NCBI GenBank assembly: GCA_019217005.1
Contig: JAHBNG010000085.1
Location: forward strand, 1-62,976
DNA length: 62,976 bases
Source of the DNA: Chloroflexi bacterium TSY
GTDB lineage: Bacteria > Chloroflexota > Anaerolineae > Caldilineales > Caldilineaceae
Reading direction: 5' to 3'
The notes below the pieces were generated by a model. It worked only from the letters and a program-made list of their open reading frames with translations, did not search any database and was not told where the DNA came from. Shown here one piece after another: positions 44,222 to 55,114 of the stretch. How positions within the stretch are numbered: position 1 is the stretch's first letter; each line of letters opens with the position of its first letter. The translations under genes and the position numbers were made by a program.

Positions 44222-45627
44222 GATGAAATTCTCCTCGCCCTCTATTCTACACTATTTTTAGGCTTGAAGTTGTCTCACCCATTATAGACACTCAGGGATC
44301 GACGCTCAAGCCAGAGACCTTGCATGCCTTTAACGAACGAGTAACAGAGTTGGCTCGGGAACTGAAAGTGACTCGTGGGCGAAAGCTGCGCACCGATGGA
44401 ACGGTGGTTGAGACAAATGTCCACTACCCAACCGACAGCAGTTTGCTAGCGGACGGGGTGCGAGTGCTAAGTCGGACACTGAACCGAGCCCAAGCAGTCA
44501 TGGGAGAGACCATTCCGAAAGGGAAGCAACTCTTCCGGGACCGGAGTCGCAGCGCCAAGCAACAAGCCCATCGGATTGCTAATGCGGCCCGTCAACGCAG
44601 TGCCTCTGCCAAAGAGAAGATGCACAAAGCTTATCAGCGTCTGGTCGAGGTCACTCGAGCTACAGTAGGTCAAGCACAAACGGTTGTCATAACCCTCCAA
44701 AAAGAAACAAGCCAAAGGGCTCAACAACTGGTCGAGACCTTTGAAACTTACATCCCTCGGGTAGAACAGGCCCTTGCCCAAGCCGTGCGCCGGGTCATCA
44801 ATGGCGAGTCTGTTCCTGCTCCAGAGAAAATCGTCAGCATCTTTGAAGCTCATACCGACATCATTCGGCGCAAGAAACCGAGCAAAGAGACCGAGTTTGG
44901 TCACAAAGTGTGGCTCGATGAAGTTGATGGGGGGATCGTCACTCGTTGGCCAGTCCTTGACGGCAACCCACCCGATGAAGAACAGTGGCAACCAGCCATT
45001 GACCATCATCTCAAGATTTTCAAAAAGCCTCCTTTCCAGGCAAGTGGAGATCGTGGCCTTTACTCGCCTGACAACGAATCTTATGCCACAAAAATAGGCG
45101 TTAAACGGGTCATCTTGCCCCAGATTGGGCACAAAGATGATCCACGGCACCAACATGAGCAGCAAACCTGGTTCACTCGCGGTCGTCGCTTTCATGCTGG
45201 CGTCGAAGGTCGCATCAGTGTCCTCAAACGCAAGCATCAACTCGACCGCTCTCCCCACCACGGCCAAGATGGCTTCGACAAATCGGTTGGCTGGGGCCTC
45301 ATTGCTAACAACTTGACCCGCATTGGCTCCTCAATGGCTGCATAAATAATGCGTTTCGCTCCGGTCATTCCGGCTGCATTCTGCTCTTTTTTTATTTATC
45401 CCGTTTCGCAACAAGAACTAACTAGCTGATCTAATCCGATCGGAAATGAACGTGGAACTGCTATATTGAAATCATCTCCTGCAATCCTTCCTGGCACCAC
45501 GCGGTATCCAAATTCTTTTATCAAATCAATGTCGAAGCCTTGTAGTCCATCCCCTAGTTCATATCCAAAAGGTGGTGTATCGTTACGAGTACAAACAGTG
45601 AAGTAACCTCGTTGTTTGAACCAGTCT

Positions 45628-45842
45628 CAGTAGATCCAAATTTGGCGTTTTTGGCGATTTTCAGTCGAGATTGCAGGGATTTTGGAGTCATTTATTCAGA
45701 TTTCGGTTACAGAAAACAACCTATTTCATATCTGAAAATCGCCCAAATCTAACGCAAAAACTAGATATCGACCGGCAAATTTGTATTTATGTCAACTGTT
45801 TAGCCAGAATTCTCTCTCAAAACCTGAAATTTGGATCTACTG
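45628..45842 (-). mobile_element. 215-bp MITE, copy 2
   Basis: Ends as in copy 1, flanked by AGTCT (45623-45627, 45843-45847). It is inserted in the solute-binding part of the AAA_35-LysM gene. Confidence 0.9.
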
Positions 45843-46190
45843 AGTCTGCCATTTCTTCAGCGGTTTCAAGGTTCAATGTCTCGGTTGGGGTTGGCGTTGA
45901 TGTTAGGGCGGCTACAGGAGTAAGTTCTACCGATAATTGTGCCGTCAATGTTGCAGCAACTGCCATTGCGACTCTTGTCTCCCCTGCTTCTGTTGCTGCG
46001 AAATTTGGTATTGGGGTAAAGGTTGGAGGCTGTAAAGAAATCAATCCGACCAGATCCAAATTTGGATAACGTGTCGCGTTGTCGCTCATATGATTATGTA
46101 AAACTGAATTGTTATAAATCAACTGAGAGACAGCAGTTTGGATTTGGTCAGGAGCAGTAAACTTTGAAACAATTTTTTCTGGCAAAGGCG

Positions 46191-46345
46191 GGGGTGGTTC
46201 ATTTTAGCTGGATAGATAGGTTTACACTTTTAGAAACAGAAAGAACGTTTATATTCTCTGATTTCGCCGGTTCTCAGAGAGAAAACGGTCTCATATAGAT
46301 TTTTGTCTATATATCAAAAGTGTAAACCTAATTTTGAACCACCCC
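46191..46345 (-). mobile_element. 155-bp MITE, copy 2
   Basis: Ends GGGGTGGTTC and inverted, flanked by the exact 8-bp duplication CAAAGGCG (46183-46190, 46346-46353). Its interior differs at many positions from copies 1 and 3, so it inserted earlier. It interrupts the Thr/Pro linker of the AAA_35-LysM gene. Confidence 0.92.
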
Positions 46346-49042
46346 CAAAGGCGTTGGCATTAAAGTGCGCGTTGGGCTGGGTGGCGTTGGTGTCAAGCCG
46401 ATAGGTGTTGGTGTTGGGCTAGGGGTATATGTAGCAGTCGATGTTGGTGTGCTTGGCGTAGCAGATGCTTCTGTGTCCGTGCCTGTTGTTGGAGTCGATG
46501 TCGGAATCGTTGTTATGGTCGGCGTCGGAGTCACACTTGGCACCGGAATAACAAGTTGCTGTGCTAAAAAAATTACTCGTTCTAAATCTGACGAAGCTTC
46601 TTCAATCCTCTCTAATGCAATATGGACTAATGCCCGCTCGTAATATGTCGATGGATTCTCACTATCTATAATACTTCGGATTGCCACATCATACTGCTTC
46701 TCAGCATCGTCAAATTCTTGACTATCTAGATGTTTTCTTGCCGTTAGCCAGGCACTGATCTCCTTTTGAAGGCGGTCGGCTTTCTCATAAAAAGTAGTGC
46801 TAAAAGCATTCTTCAATGTTGCCCAAAGCCTTTCTATAGCAGATGAAGAGTCACTCACGGATGGCTCTTTGTTTTCTTTAATATAATGGCGTAGCGTACT
46901 ATCCATTTCTACTAGAAGCAGATCCGTACCTTCACTCCCGTCCACTTTGGCTAAAGTAACATACAGTCCTTCAATTATAGTAATAATCCGCTCATCTTCA
47001 TAAGAGATTAAGTCAAATTGTTCCTCTCGATTTAGTGAGAAAAATAGTTGTCTAGCTTCATATACATTTTGGCCTGTTCCTGCAAACGACCAATAAGGGG
47101 GATCAAACAAGATATAAAGGGATTCAATGCGATCTTCGGAACTATCTGCCTCCAGAAATTTAATTCTAGCATCTCTAAGCTGTCCGGGTACTCTGCTTGT
47201 GCCGTGCCAGTAGGTATAGCCAGTAAGTCCAATGACCAACAGTGTAACAAAAACGGAGATATAAGCTACTATACGGCTTTGATTGCGTGGAATGTGTTCC
47301 TTACACCAGTCGTGGTCAAAAAACCGCTCATAAATTTTGTTACGGACTTTTAAATGCCCATTTTTAGATTTCACCAACCCATACAGCTTTAACCGATTAA
47401 TAGCTGGTGATTTCTGATCCTCAGGTCGTTTGTAAGCATCATAGCTTAGATTGTCAGAAACAGATCGACCTCGCAAAATCCTCCTATATGTTTTTAGAAT
47501 CTCCAACTTATATTTGGTCTTCTAGAACTCTTATCTGTATATCCCACAGATTGCGTTCTACATGATTTGGGGCGGTTAGAAAAATCTTATCAACTGACTT
47601 CATCGACTAACTCTTTAACATTCCTAGGTGGCTGAACCTTATTTATTTCTAGACATAATCTTTGAGTTAGGTAAGGATGACCGTCTGTCCATGCATAAAT
47701 CTGACGCAAGTAGTCCATTCCTTGTCCAGGGTGTTTCTCTTCGATTGCAAGGTGAAAATTCGCTGCTTCGACTTCAGTAAAATCAGATATTTTAACAGCC
47801 TCTCCAATATTAAACGGCGTACGTGTCTGCTCTTGAATTAATTCGCTGGGCGTAGCCACACCTAGCAAAACAAACGTCAGGCGCTTGTAAGCTGGATTTT
47901 GAGCGCGTTGATGATAAGCAGCCCTTATCGCCGCGAAGAAATCGTCAGTGAAAGAGGATAAATTTAGAGTCACATCAATTTCATCGATAAATACAACAAC
48001 TGATTCGGTGATTTCAATCAGAACGACATCTGCAAAGAAATGCAGGAATCGATCCGTTAAGGATGAAAACTTGGGCTGTCGTTCCCACCAGGCTTCAAGC
48101 TTGGCTTCTAGTCCCCAAGGGGCAACCAGTTGTCGAAGTAGTGTAAAATACCAAGTTTCAGCCTCAACTTCTGTTTGACCAATTCCGCTCAGATCTATAT
48201 GAGCGGTTTTGAACCCTCTCCCTTCCAACCGCGTGGCTATCTCGTTTTTTAGGCTTGTTTTCCCGATCTGACGACTGGCGAGTACATAGGCAAACCGACC
48301 TTCACGACAAGCATCCCAAAGTTGCTCATCGGCGGGCCTTGATATATATGTGCCATGAGAAGCCTGTACGGCACCTGCACCGATAGCGAGCTTAAATGTT
48401 GGTTTAGACATTTTTTAGCTGCTCCGAGAAATAGAGTTGATATAATCTATTACGCATCACTACTTGGTCGCTACTTTCTAGTACTAGGTCTGCACCTTTT
48501 AAGCTATAGTAATTCTTGTCTTTTTCGTGTGCTTGATCGTGACAAATTTGTCGCAAAGACTTCTTTAGGTCTGGTGCATCTAGTATAGCTTGCCAAAGTT
48601 GCTTCAGATGATTGCCGAAAGGACCGTCGTCAGATGTAGCAATTGTAAACAATGAATCAAAGTCGTTTCTCCCCATAGCGAGACGGAAGAATGCCTGTCT
48701 GATAAGGGCAGGATGTCCACCCAAAAACTCCACCAGTTGACTCAGTTGATCACTGTTTAGAAGTGATGAATGATGCTGGTTGAGTTCTTCTATCTCTAAT
48801 CGGGTAAAGTCTTGTAATAGAATCCGTTCACCGACATTAAAGGGGGAGCGATGTGGATTTTTGATAAAAAGTTGAGGTTCAGTCGAGCAACTTAAAAATA
48901 GGGATACTTGAGCGAAATTTTTGTTCCGCGCTCTCACATCGTGCCAATAGCGTAACATACCAAAGAAATCGTCTTGTGGATCTTTTCCTAACACTTTTTC
49001 AACTCCGTCCAGAGCCAAAATAAATGATTTGCCTATATATGG

Positions 49043-51172
49043 GAGGATAGGACATAACATAAGATGCGTGCGGTTGAGCGGAACGAGAAGGCAGAAAGGG
49101 TGCCGAAAGACTGGTCGAAACGGAGCATAAGTTATGTTAAGTTCGGATAAGCGGCCCCCAATCGAGGAACGAGTTCCAGAGAGAATGTTGAAACGGAACT
49201 GAACATAAGATGGGAGCCATTTTGACAGGTTGGCAAGAGCTCCCTTTGGCATTAGAGTATAAGTCGCCAAAACCATCCCCCGAGCCGCCAAAAGGAGCAA
49301 CCATCATGATACCACAATGGAATCTAGATATTCGAACGCACCTTGCCCCGATCTGTCCTTGGCTCAACGCGCCATCCCCAACAGAGGAAGGACCCAAGCA
49401 GGTGGCGGGGCGACAAGAGCCTTCTGCCAAGCTTTGTGCAAGAATCGAAAGTAGCCATGACGATACTGGACCTTTTGGGACCACTGGACTGGGCAAACTT
49501 TCCGGAACGAGCGAAGAATCGAGCATGGCCAGGAAGTGAGCCGGTGCCAAGAGCCTGTTTTGCGGCAGCCTATCTGGTGAAGTTGAACAAAGATATCCCA
49601 TCGATGCCCAAATTATGGGAGTATCTGAGCGAGAATCCGGCGTTAGTCTGGCTGTTGGGCTTTCCCCTGGTGCTATCGGATGAATACTCATGGGGCTTTG
49701 ATGTGGAAGTGAGCCTCTGCACAGCCAAGCATTTCAGTCGAGTGCTGCGCGAGATGGAGAATGCCCAGTTGCAGTTTCTGCTCACTGGCACAGTCCACTT
49801 GCTGCGAGATGCATTGCCCTCAGACATTGCCTTTGGAGACGAGATTTCTCTGGATACCAAGCACATCATCGCTTGGGTGGTCGAGAACAATCCCAAATAT
49901 CGGATGAGCGACCGCTATGTCAAAGAGAATCAGCCCAAGGGTGAGCCCGATTGCAAACTAGGCTGCAAAGAGCGCAAGAATCAGCACGCCAAGGCAAAGC
50001 AGACCAAAACCCATGATGGCTCTGACCGAACGCCCACTCAAAAAGGCATGGTTGCCAGCCACGTCCCCTCCTCGGGTGAATTCTACTGGGGCTATGCCTC
50101 TGGCCTCATCGCCACCAAAGTGCCTGAGTGGGGCGAGTTTGTCCTGGCTGAGATGACCCAGACCTTCAATCGAGGCGATGCCACTTACTTTCACCCCTTG
50201 GTGGAACGCGCCGAAGCCAATCTGGCCCGCAAACCCCGCTTTGGTGCTCTCGATGCCGCTTTTGATGCTTACTATGTTCACGACTATTTTCATCAGGCTG
50301 GTGGCTTTGCCGCTGTTCCTTTGCGCAAGCCCAACTACACTCGCACCTTCGATGAACAAGGCGCTCCTCTCTGTGAGGCCGACCTCCCTTTCTCTCTCAA
50401 AAGCACCTATTTCAAGCAGAAAAACGCTCTTGTTCCTCACACCTTTGAACGCTATGCCTCTCCCCTTCTTCACCCAGAAGCCACTGGTCAATGCTGTCCC
50501 ATTGCCCATGCCAACTGGGCCAAAGGGGGTTGCAAGACTGAAATTGCCTCTGGCACGAGCGCTCGCCTTCGCTACCAACTCGACCGAGAGAGTGATGCCT
50601 ACACAGCTCTTTACAACCAGCGCTCTGCCACCGAACGCATCAACTCGCTTGCCAAAGAACTTGGCATCGAGCGACCCAAGCTGCGCAACCAGCGCTCTAT
50701 CACCAACCAGAACACGCTCATTTATATCCTTCTCAACCTGCGTGCTCTCCAGCGGGTCAACGCTCACAAGGCGTCTCTCGCTGACCAGTAGCTTCTCCGC
50801 TCCTGCTCACTCTGACTAATTCGCTTTCATTTTTCTAGCTTGGCGGCGCACGGGGGAAGTTTGGCACACCCTCAGAGCAGAGCACCGACAACGGCATCCG
50901 GAGCCAGAAGCAACAACTGGTCAATCGACAACCGCACAGAACATCTGTCTCGAGTGACGCTACGTCAGTTGGCTAGATGCCCCTGCACCTCTTTTTCCCT
51001 TACATCCACACTTTTTCTACTTTTTGACTTCTTTTTCAATGAACTCTATTTTTTTACGCCCATCCGAGACATAAAAACATGCTTTATGCTCTTTCTCAGA
51101 TGAGAATGATGTAATTTGGCTCATGACTTAACATAACCCTCTATTCCGTGCCTTATGTTTAGTCCTATCCAC
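49043..51172 (+). mobile_element. IS4-like element
   Basis: The ends GAGGATAGGACATAACATAA and inverted (TTATGTTTAGTCCTATCCAC) are flanked by a 9-bp duplication TATATATGG (49034-49042, 51173-51181). 2130 bp with one transposase gene. The last 380 bp carry no gene. Confidence 0.88.
49306..50791 (+). pseudogene. DDE transposase of the IS4-like element, probable N-terminal frameshift
   Basis: AAAGGAGC precedes ATG 49306 (MIPQWNLDIRTHLAPICPWL), in a frame that reads to about 49480. The rest (LLGPLDWANFPERAKNRAWP onward to 50791) is in the frame of 49343-50791. One indel near 49470 would join them. Catalytic residues: Asp in EISLDTKHI, Asp in GALDAAFDAYYV and Glu in NQRSATERINSLAKEL. If the true start is inside the second frame (MTILDLLGPLDWAN, about 49457) the gene would be intact. 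Confidence 0.75.
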
Positions 51173-51248
51173 TATATATGGAATGACATATTCTTCCATA
51201 TATTTAGTGCATCTATCTGGACTTGTTTGGAGAGAATCTTTCCAGTAT

Positions 51249-51463
51249 CAGTAGATCCAAATTTGGCGTTTTTGGCGATTTTCAGTCGAGATTGCAGGGA
51301 TTTTGGAGTCATTTATTCAGATTTCGGTTACAGAAAACAACCTATTTCATATCTGAAAATCGCCCAAATCTAACGCAAAAACTAGATATCGACCGGCAAA
51401 TTTGTATTTATGTCAACTGTTTAGCCAGAATTCTCTCTCAAAACCTGAAATTTGGATCTACTG
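51249..51463 (-). mobile_element. 215-bp MITE, copy 3
   Basis: Ends as in copies 1 and 2; flanked by AGTAT (51244-51248, 51464-51468), a one-base variant of the usual flank. It interrupts the EAD1-NTPase gene. Confidence 0.9.
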
Positions 51464-52328
51464 AGTATTGATCTATTTTATGGGGCATGTTCAATTCTTC
51501 ACTGAGCAAGAAACACAATCTTTTAAAAAATTCTTCGTTGTTTATGAAGTGAGATTTATAAATTTGTCTAAAATTGAGGACAACCGTGTCGATATTGCTC
51601 CTTTTTTTCAACAGATGAGCAATACGTTGGATAAGGGAGCTTTTGCCCATTTGGCGAGGTGCTTCCACGTAGATTGTCATAGGAATATTTTGAGGCAAAT
51701 ATCTCAGGCAATCCCGATCAGCTTGGCGCTCGACATAAAATGGGGAATTCGGTGCCATTGTACCTGTCGGTTGTTCGAGTTCGTCAATTTCTATTTCATC
51801 AGCTTTCAGTTGATCAATACAAGTAATATAGGTATCATAGGCGACTCGGAGTTTCTGATTTGGGTAATCTTTAAATACTACATCGATCAGGTTATTAACC
51901 CCGTCAATCTTTTCTGCCTCAGTTAGGATATTATGCCAAGTGGTTTTGGCCGTAGGACCCAATGAGATGCGCGACGAATCGAGAGCTGCATCGTCAATAA
52001 CAGGGCGAGTACTATCTATGTCAGAGTATAGAGAAACGAGAACGTCACGTAATTTAGCAAAGGCTGTCCGGTGATCCACAGGGGGACTCCTTGGAGCTTG
52101 GCAACTCTCAACAAATGATACTGCTTTGACTCAACAGAATGATATCGCTAATAACATAATCACATCATTAGCAATGTTCAGGGAGGCAGCGTCTGTCTGC
52201 TGAACAATTTCATGATAATTCGTATTCCCTTTTGTAAGTTATTCAATTATATTTGGGAGCAAGGAGCTTATAAAACAAAAAACCCCATGACAGTCCGTCA
52301 CAGGGTTCAGAATTCCAGCACCAATGGG

Positions 52329-52483
52329 GGGGTGGTTCATTTTAGGCGGACAATTAGGTTTACATTTTTGCAAAGAGAAAAGATGTTTATATTTTCTACT
52401 TTGAGCCATGCTCAGGCAGAAAATGACCTCATATAGATTTTTATCTATGTATCAAAAGTGTAAACCTAATTCTGAACCACCCC
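52329..52483 (-). mobile_element. 155-bp MITE, copy 3
   Basis: Ends GGGGTGGTTC and inverted, flanked by the exact 8-bp duplication CCAATGGG (52321-52328, 52484-52491). It lies in the 534-bp intergenic stretch upstream of the EAD1 gene; the remaining parts of that stretch show no gene. Confidence 0.92.
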
Positions 52484-52613
52484 CCAATGGGAGCATATAA
52501 AGGTCGTATCGGGGGAATTCCGCAAACCTCGCGCCAAATTATCAATTAATTGTGATTTAGTTTACCACCAAATTTAATAATAATCAACTGCGAATTTTTG
52601 ATCCCTTTTGCGG

Positions 52614-54713
52614 TTATGCGCCACCCTCCAACGTCACAACCAAATTCGCATACGGATCCACCACCACCGTCGCCCCGGAACCAATGACCGCCGTCGAATC
52701 CTCTTCTTCTACGACGGCTGGCCCGGCAAATGTCATGCCGGCAGCCAATGAATACCGGTCATAGATTGGTGTCTCGACAAAGCCGCCTTTCTCTGCAAAA
52801 TAGACTTGCCGGAATGCCTTACGCGCAGAATCGGCTGTCGTGCCATCTTGAACAAGCGGAGCTTTCTTGAGCATAATATTCGGCCGCGGTCCGCTTGCTG
52901 TCAGGCGGCAGGTGGTAATCTCTAAGCCTAGATGACGATGGGCGTAGCCATAAATTTCCTCATACCGCTCATAAAAAAGGGGTCGTAGCTCGTTGTCTAA
53001 GTCCACACCCGTCAGAGATGCGTACGGCAGTTCAACCACGATTTCATGGCCTTGCCCCACATGACGCAGGTCGGCCTTCAGATGAAAGGTCATCTGCTCG
53101 AGGGGAATGCCCGCTTCTGTTAACCTTTCCTGACCCTCTTGTTTTAACTCTGCATAAATCTCGTCCAACTCAGTCAGCTTTTCTTGCGTTACCTGGGCAA
53201 TAAAGGTGCGAGCAAACTCAAAAGAAGCAGGAGCTGTTAGAAACCCCAAGGCTGATGCAACGCCTGCACTGGCTGGACAGATATAGCCCCGCATTTTCAA
53301 GGCTCGCGCAATCTGGTGCGCATGAACAGGACCCGCACCACCAAAGGCAATGAGCATCAAGTTCCGTGGATCTGCACCCCGTTCGGCGACATGGACGCGC
53401 GTGGCCGAAATCATGTTCTCGTTGACGACCTGATAGATGCCATATGCGGCTTCGGTCACGGTACGGTTGAGCGGCTCGGCGATGATCGTCCGTACCGCCT
53501 CTTCGGCGGCCTCTCGATCCAGAGACATGCGTCCACCCAAGAAGTAGTCAGGGTTGAGATAGCCCAGCAACAGATCTGCGTCTGTCACCGTTGGCTGGGT
53601 GCCACCAGCACCGTAACAGGCAGGGCCAGGATCAGCGCCAGACGAATCGGGACCCACTTTGAGCAGTCCCAATTCATCAATGCGAGCAATACTACCACCA
53701 CCGGCACCAATCTCAATCAACTCAATAGTTGGGACGCGAACCGGCAACCCGCTGCCTCGCTTGAAACGATGGACGCGCGCGACCTCAAAGTCATCACTCA
53801 TCACGGGTTGGCCGTTTTTGATCACGCACATTTTGGCTGTGGTTCCGCCCATGTCGAATGAGACCAAATTGGGTTCGCCCGTCATCTCGCCATAGAAGAC
53901 GGCGGCCAACACGCCAGCTGCCGGACCTGATTCGATCAGCCGTACCGGAAACTGAACCGCGGTCTCCGCGGTGGTAATACCGCCGCTAGAGAGCATCAAG
54001 TAGAGCTGCTTTTGATATCCACCATCAGCCAAATCAACCTGCAACTGTTTGATATAGCGTTCCGTCAAGGGCTGGACATAGGCATTGCAGACGGTGGTAG
54101 ACATGCGCTCATATTCGCGAATCTCAGGGGCAACTTGGTAGGAGAGGGATACGCTCATCTCGGGCAAAAATTCGTGTAGCCATTGGCCTGCCTCTTGTTC
54201 ATGGGTTGGATTGGTGAAGGAATGAAGAAAGCAGAGAGCAATCGCCTGAACATCGTTTTCGCGCAGGAGAGGTTGTAATGTTTCTAGGTCAGCGAGCTGG
54301 AGTGCTTCCACAACTTCACCGCGACCGTTGAGGCGTTCCGTCACTTCCAGGCGCAATGGACGAGGCACCAATGGTTCTGGTAGCACCATCAGGAGATCGT
54401 AAATGTCGTAGCGCATCTCCTTGGCCATCTCCAGAATATCTCGAAAGCCTTTGGTCGTAATGAGGGCGGTTTTGGCTCCTTTGCGCTCGATCAGGGCATT
54501 GGTGATCAGCGTCGTACCGTGAATGGCTGTTTCAACATCGCCACCACTTGCAGACGTTTCTCGGAGCAACTCGTGCCAACCGCTCATCACCGCTTCTGAT
54601 GGGGCATGGGGAGTGGTTAAGGTCTTATAGCTGGAAATATTTCCCGTTTCTGTGTCGATAAAAACAAAATCCGTAAACGTACCGCCAATGTCAAAGCCAA
54701 ATCGTATAGTCAT
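52614..54713 (-). CDS. hyuA: Hydantoinase A/oxoprolinase subunit (HyuA)
   Basis: The start is ATG 54713 (MTIRFGFDIGGTFTDFVFID), the canonical family opening; the longer frame to 54800 is not credible. It is 699 residues, full length: phosphate-binding GGTFTDF, second ATP motif SFDMGGTTAKMCVI, GAGGGSIARIDELG, SSGADPGPACYG, and FGGAGPVHAHQIARAL. It is the ATP-binding half of ATP-dependent cyclic-imide hydrolases. The only hyuA in the window, against three hyuB. It is divergent from hyuB3, with the candidate GntR operator between. Confidence 0.94.
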   Translation of the reverse strand: MTIRFGFDIGGTFTDFVFIDTETGNISSYKTLTTPHAPSEAVMSGWHELLRETSASGGDVETAIHGTTLITNALIERKGAKTALITTKGFRDILEMAKEMRYDIYDLLMVLPEPLVPRPLRLEVTERLNGRGEVVEALQLADLETLQPLLRENDVQAIALCFLHSFTNPTHEQEAGQWLHEFLPEMSVSLSYQVAPEIREYERMSTTVCNAYVQPLTERYIKQLQVDLADGGYQKQLYLMLSSGGITTAETAVQFPVRLIESGPAAGVLAAVFYGEMTGEPNLVSFDMGGTTAKMCVIKNGQPVMSDDFEVARVHRFKRGSGLPVRVPTIELIEIGAGGGSIARIDELGLLKVGPDSSGADPGPACYGAGGTQPTVTDADLLLGYLNPDYFLGGRMSLDREAAEEAVRTIIAEPLNRTVTEAAYGIYQVVNENMISATRVHVAERGADPRNLMLIAFGGAGPVHAHQIARALKMRGYICPASAGVASALGFLTAPASFEFARTFIAQVTQEKLTELDEIYAELKQEGQERLTEAGIPLEQMTFHLKADLRHVGQGHEIVVELPYASLTGVDLDNELRPLFYERYEEIYGYAHRHLGLEITTCRLTASGPRPNIMLKKAPLVQDGTTADSARKAFRQVYFAEKGGFVETPIYDRYSLAAGMTFAGPAVVEEEDSTAVIGSGATVVVDPYANLVVTLEGGA

Positions 54714-54865
54714 GTTTTTCACAAAAGGAAGTGTGCAATACCCACAACAATATCGGGTTTTTGTTATGAGGAGTAGCTGAATAGCCTGTTTTATTGCCAA
54801 TTACATCAAAATGATATTGACATCATTTATGAAGTATGATATTACTCTGATTGCGAATTGTCAAC

Positions 54866-54880
54866 TGTCAACAGTTGGCA
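54866..54880. promoter_or_regulatory. Near-perfect 15-bp palindrome, second candidate GntR operator
   Basis: TGTCAACAGTTGGCA matches the reverse complement of the palindrome at 17131 at 14 of 15 positions. It lies in the 401-bp hyuA-hyuB3 divergent region, where one regulator could control both genes. The rest of that region shows no gene. Confidence 0.6.
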
Positions 54881-55114
54881 GTTACTGAAGCAGATCAAGC
54901 CCACAAATAACATGAATCTCCCCCTAGCGTCAGACACTCAGCGATAAGTTTTACGAACTAAGGTAAGACGGGGTTTCGCGATGAAGTGTACAAGCGATGA
55001 ATTTGTGGTGCGTCGAGCGATCCAATACACACCGCGAATCACGTTGCCAAGTACACTGTCACGCATAGAACCGGTACGACACGACGCCAGCGACCAGTAG
55101 GCGCATCCGCAACA

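Larger units (their letters stand above)
42524..44277 (-). mobile_element. IS3-family element nested in the ISNCY element
   Basis: The ends TGAGACA (42524) and inverted TGTCTCA (44271-44277) bracket an orfA/orfB pair on the minus strand. No exact target duplication was found. The gene-free part 42524-42699 contains only the 3' end of the element. Confidence 0.78.
42198..45345 (+). pseudogene. ISNCY-family transposase split by an IS3-type insertion
   Basis: The start is ATG 42198 after AGGAGGTG (MLRMSYKATADFWEISEKLA). The N-terminal part runs to FCRVYW at about 42510. After the inserted element the frame resumes near 44300 (STLKPETLHAFNERVTELAR) and runs to 45345. The catalytic domain shows KLRTDGTVVETNVHYPTDSS, GHKVWLDEVDGG and GVEGRISVLKRKH with the Asp, Asp and Glu expected of the fold. 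A few residues between YW and STLKPE do not align, so the insertion was accompanied by a small loss. Inactive. Confidence 0.85.
42121..45418 (+). mobile_element. ISNCY-type element, interrupted by an IS3-type element
   Basis: The ends TTTTCTGTTGCGAAACG and inverted CGTTTCGCAACAAGAAC are flanked by TAACTAG (42114-42120, 45419-45425). Removing the element and one flank rejoins the host gene in frame. Contains one transposase gene split by the IS3-type element 42524-44277. Confidence 0.85.
41773..48411 (-). pseudogene. AAA_35 NTPase - TM - helical repeat - Thr/Pro linker - SBP_bac_3-like - LysM protein, broken by three insertions and frameshifts
   Basis: Pieces in order: 48411-47590 AAA-like NTPase (MSKPTFKLAIGAGAVQASHG, Walker A ASRQIGKTSL, Walker B VVVFIDEID). 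Frameshifts near 47590 and 47530 lead through KIFLTAPNHVERNLWDIQIR into 47506-46346. That piece has a winged-helix-like part, TM segment VAYISVFVTLLVIGLTGYTY, a TPR-like region (AEKQYDVAIRS, YYERALVHIALERIEEASS) and a Thr/Pro-rich linker. The 155-bp MITE interrupts; 46190-45843 continues PEKIVSKFTAPDQIQTAVSQ. The 215-bp MITE interrupts; 45622-45426 gives TVCTRNDTPPFGYELGDGLQ and GFDIDLIKEF, the start of a bacterial solute-binding domain. An ISNCY element interrupts; 42120-41773 continues LVKRTFKAMKQDNTFEYLHR and ends in LysM (YEVRAGDTLIGIAQKF). All joins are in frame after removing one target duplication. The middle of the binding domain seems missing. About 980 residues reconstructed; a membrane sensor is inferred. 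Confidence 0.8.
48404..52079 (-). pseudogene. EAD1-like domain fused to AAA-like NTPase, broken by an IS and a MITE
   Basis: Piece 52079-51469: MDHRTAFAKLRDVLVSLYSD with TWHNILTEAEKIDGVNNLID fits effector-associated domain 1; then FYVERQADRDCLRYL and Walker A EAPRQMGKSSLIQRI. The 215-bp MITE interrupts after KIDQY; 51243-51182 continues WKDSLQTSPDRCTKYMEEYV; the IS4-like element interrupts after IPYI; 49042-48404 continues GKSFILALDGVEKVL (Walker B) to LYFSEQLKNV. All joins are in frame after removing one target duplication each; about 435 residues. The next gene starts within its last codons (ATG 48411), so both formed one operon. EADs recruit effectors in NTPase-based conflict systems; here the effector is not visible. 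Confidence 0.8.

Noticed and set aside
44467..45267. 266-codon minus-strand frame
   Set aside because: Antisense shadow of the ISNCY transposase, which carries the catalytic motifs.
49958..50767. 269-codon minus-strand frame
   Set aside because: Antisense shadow of the IS4-like transposase.
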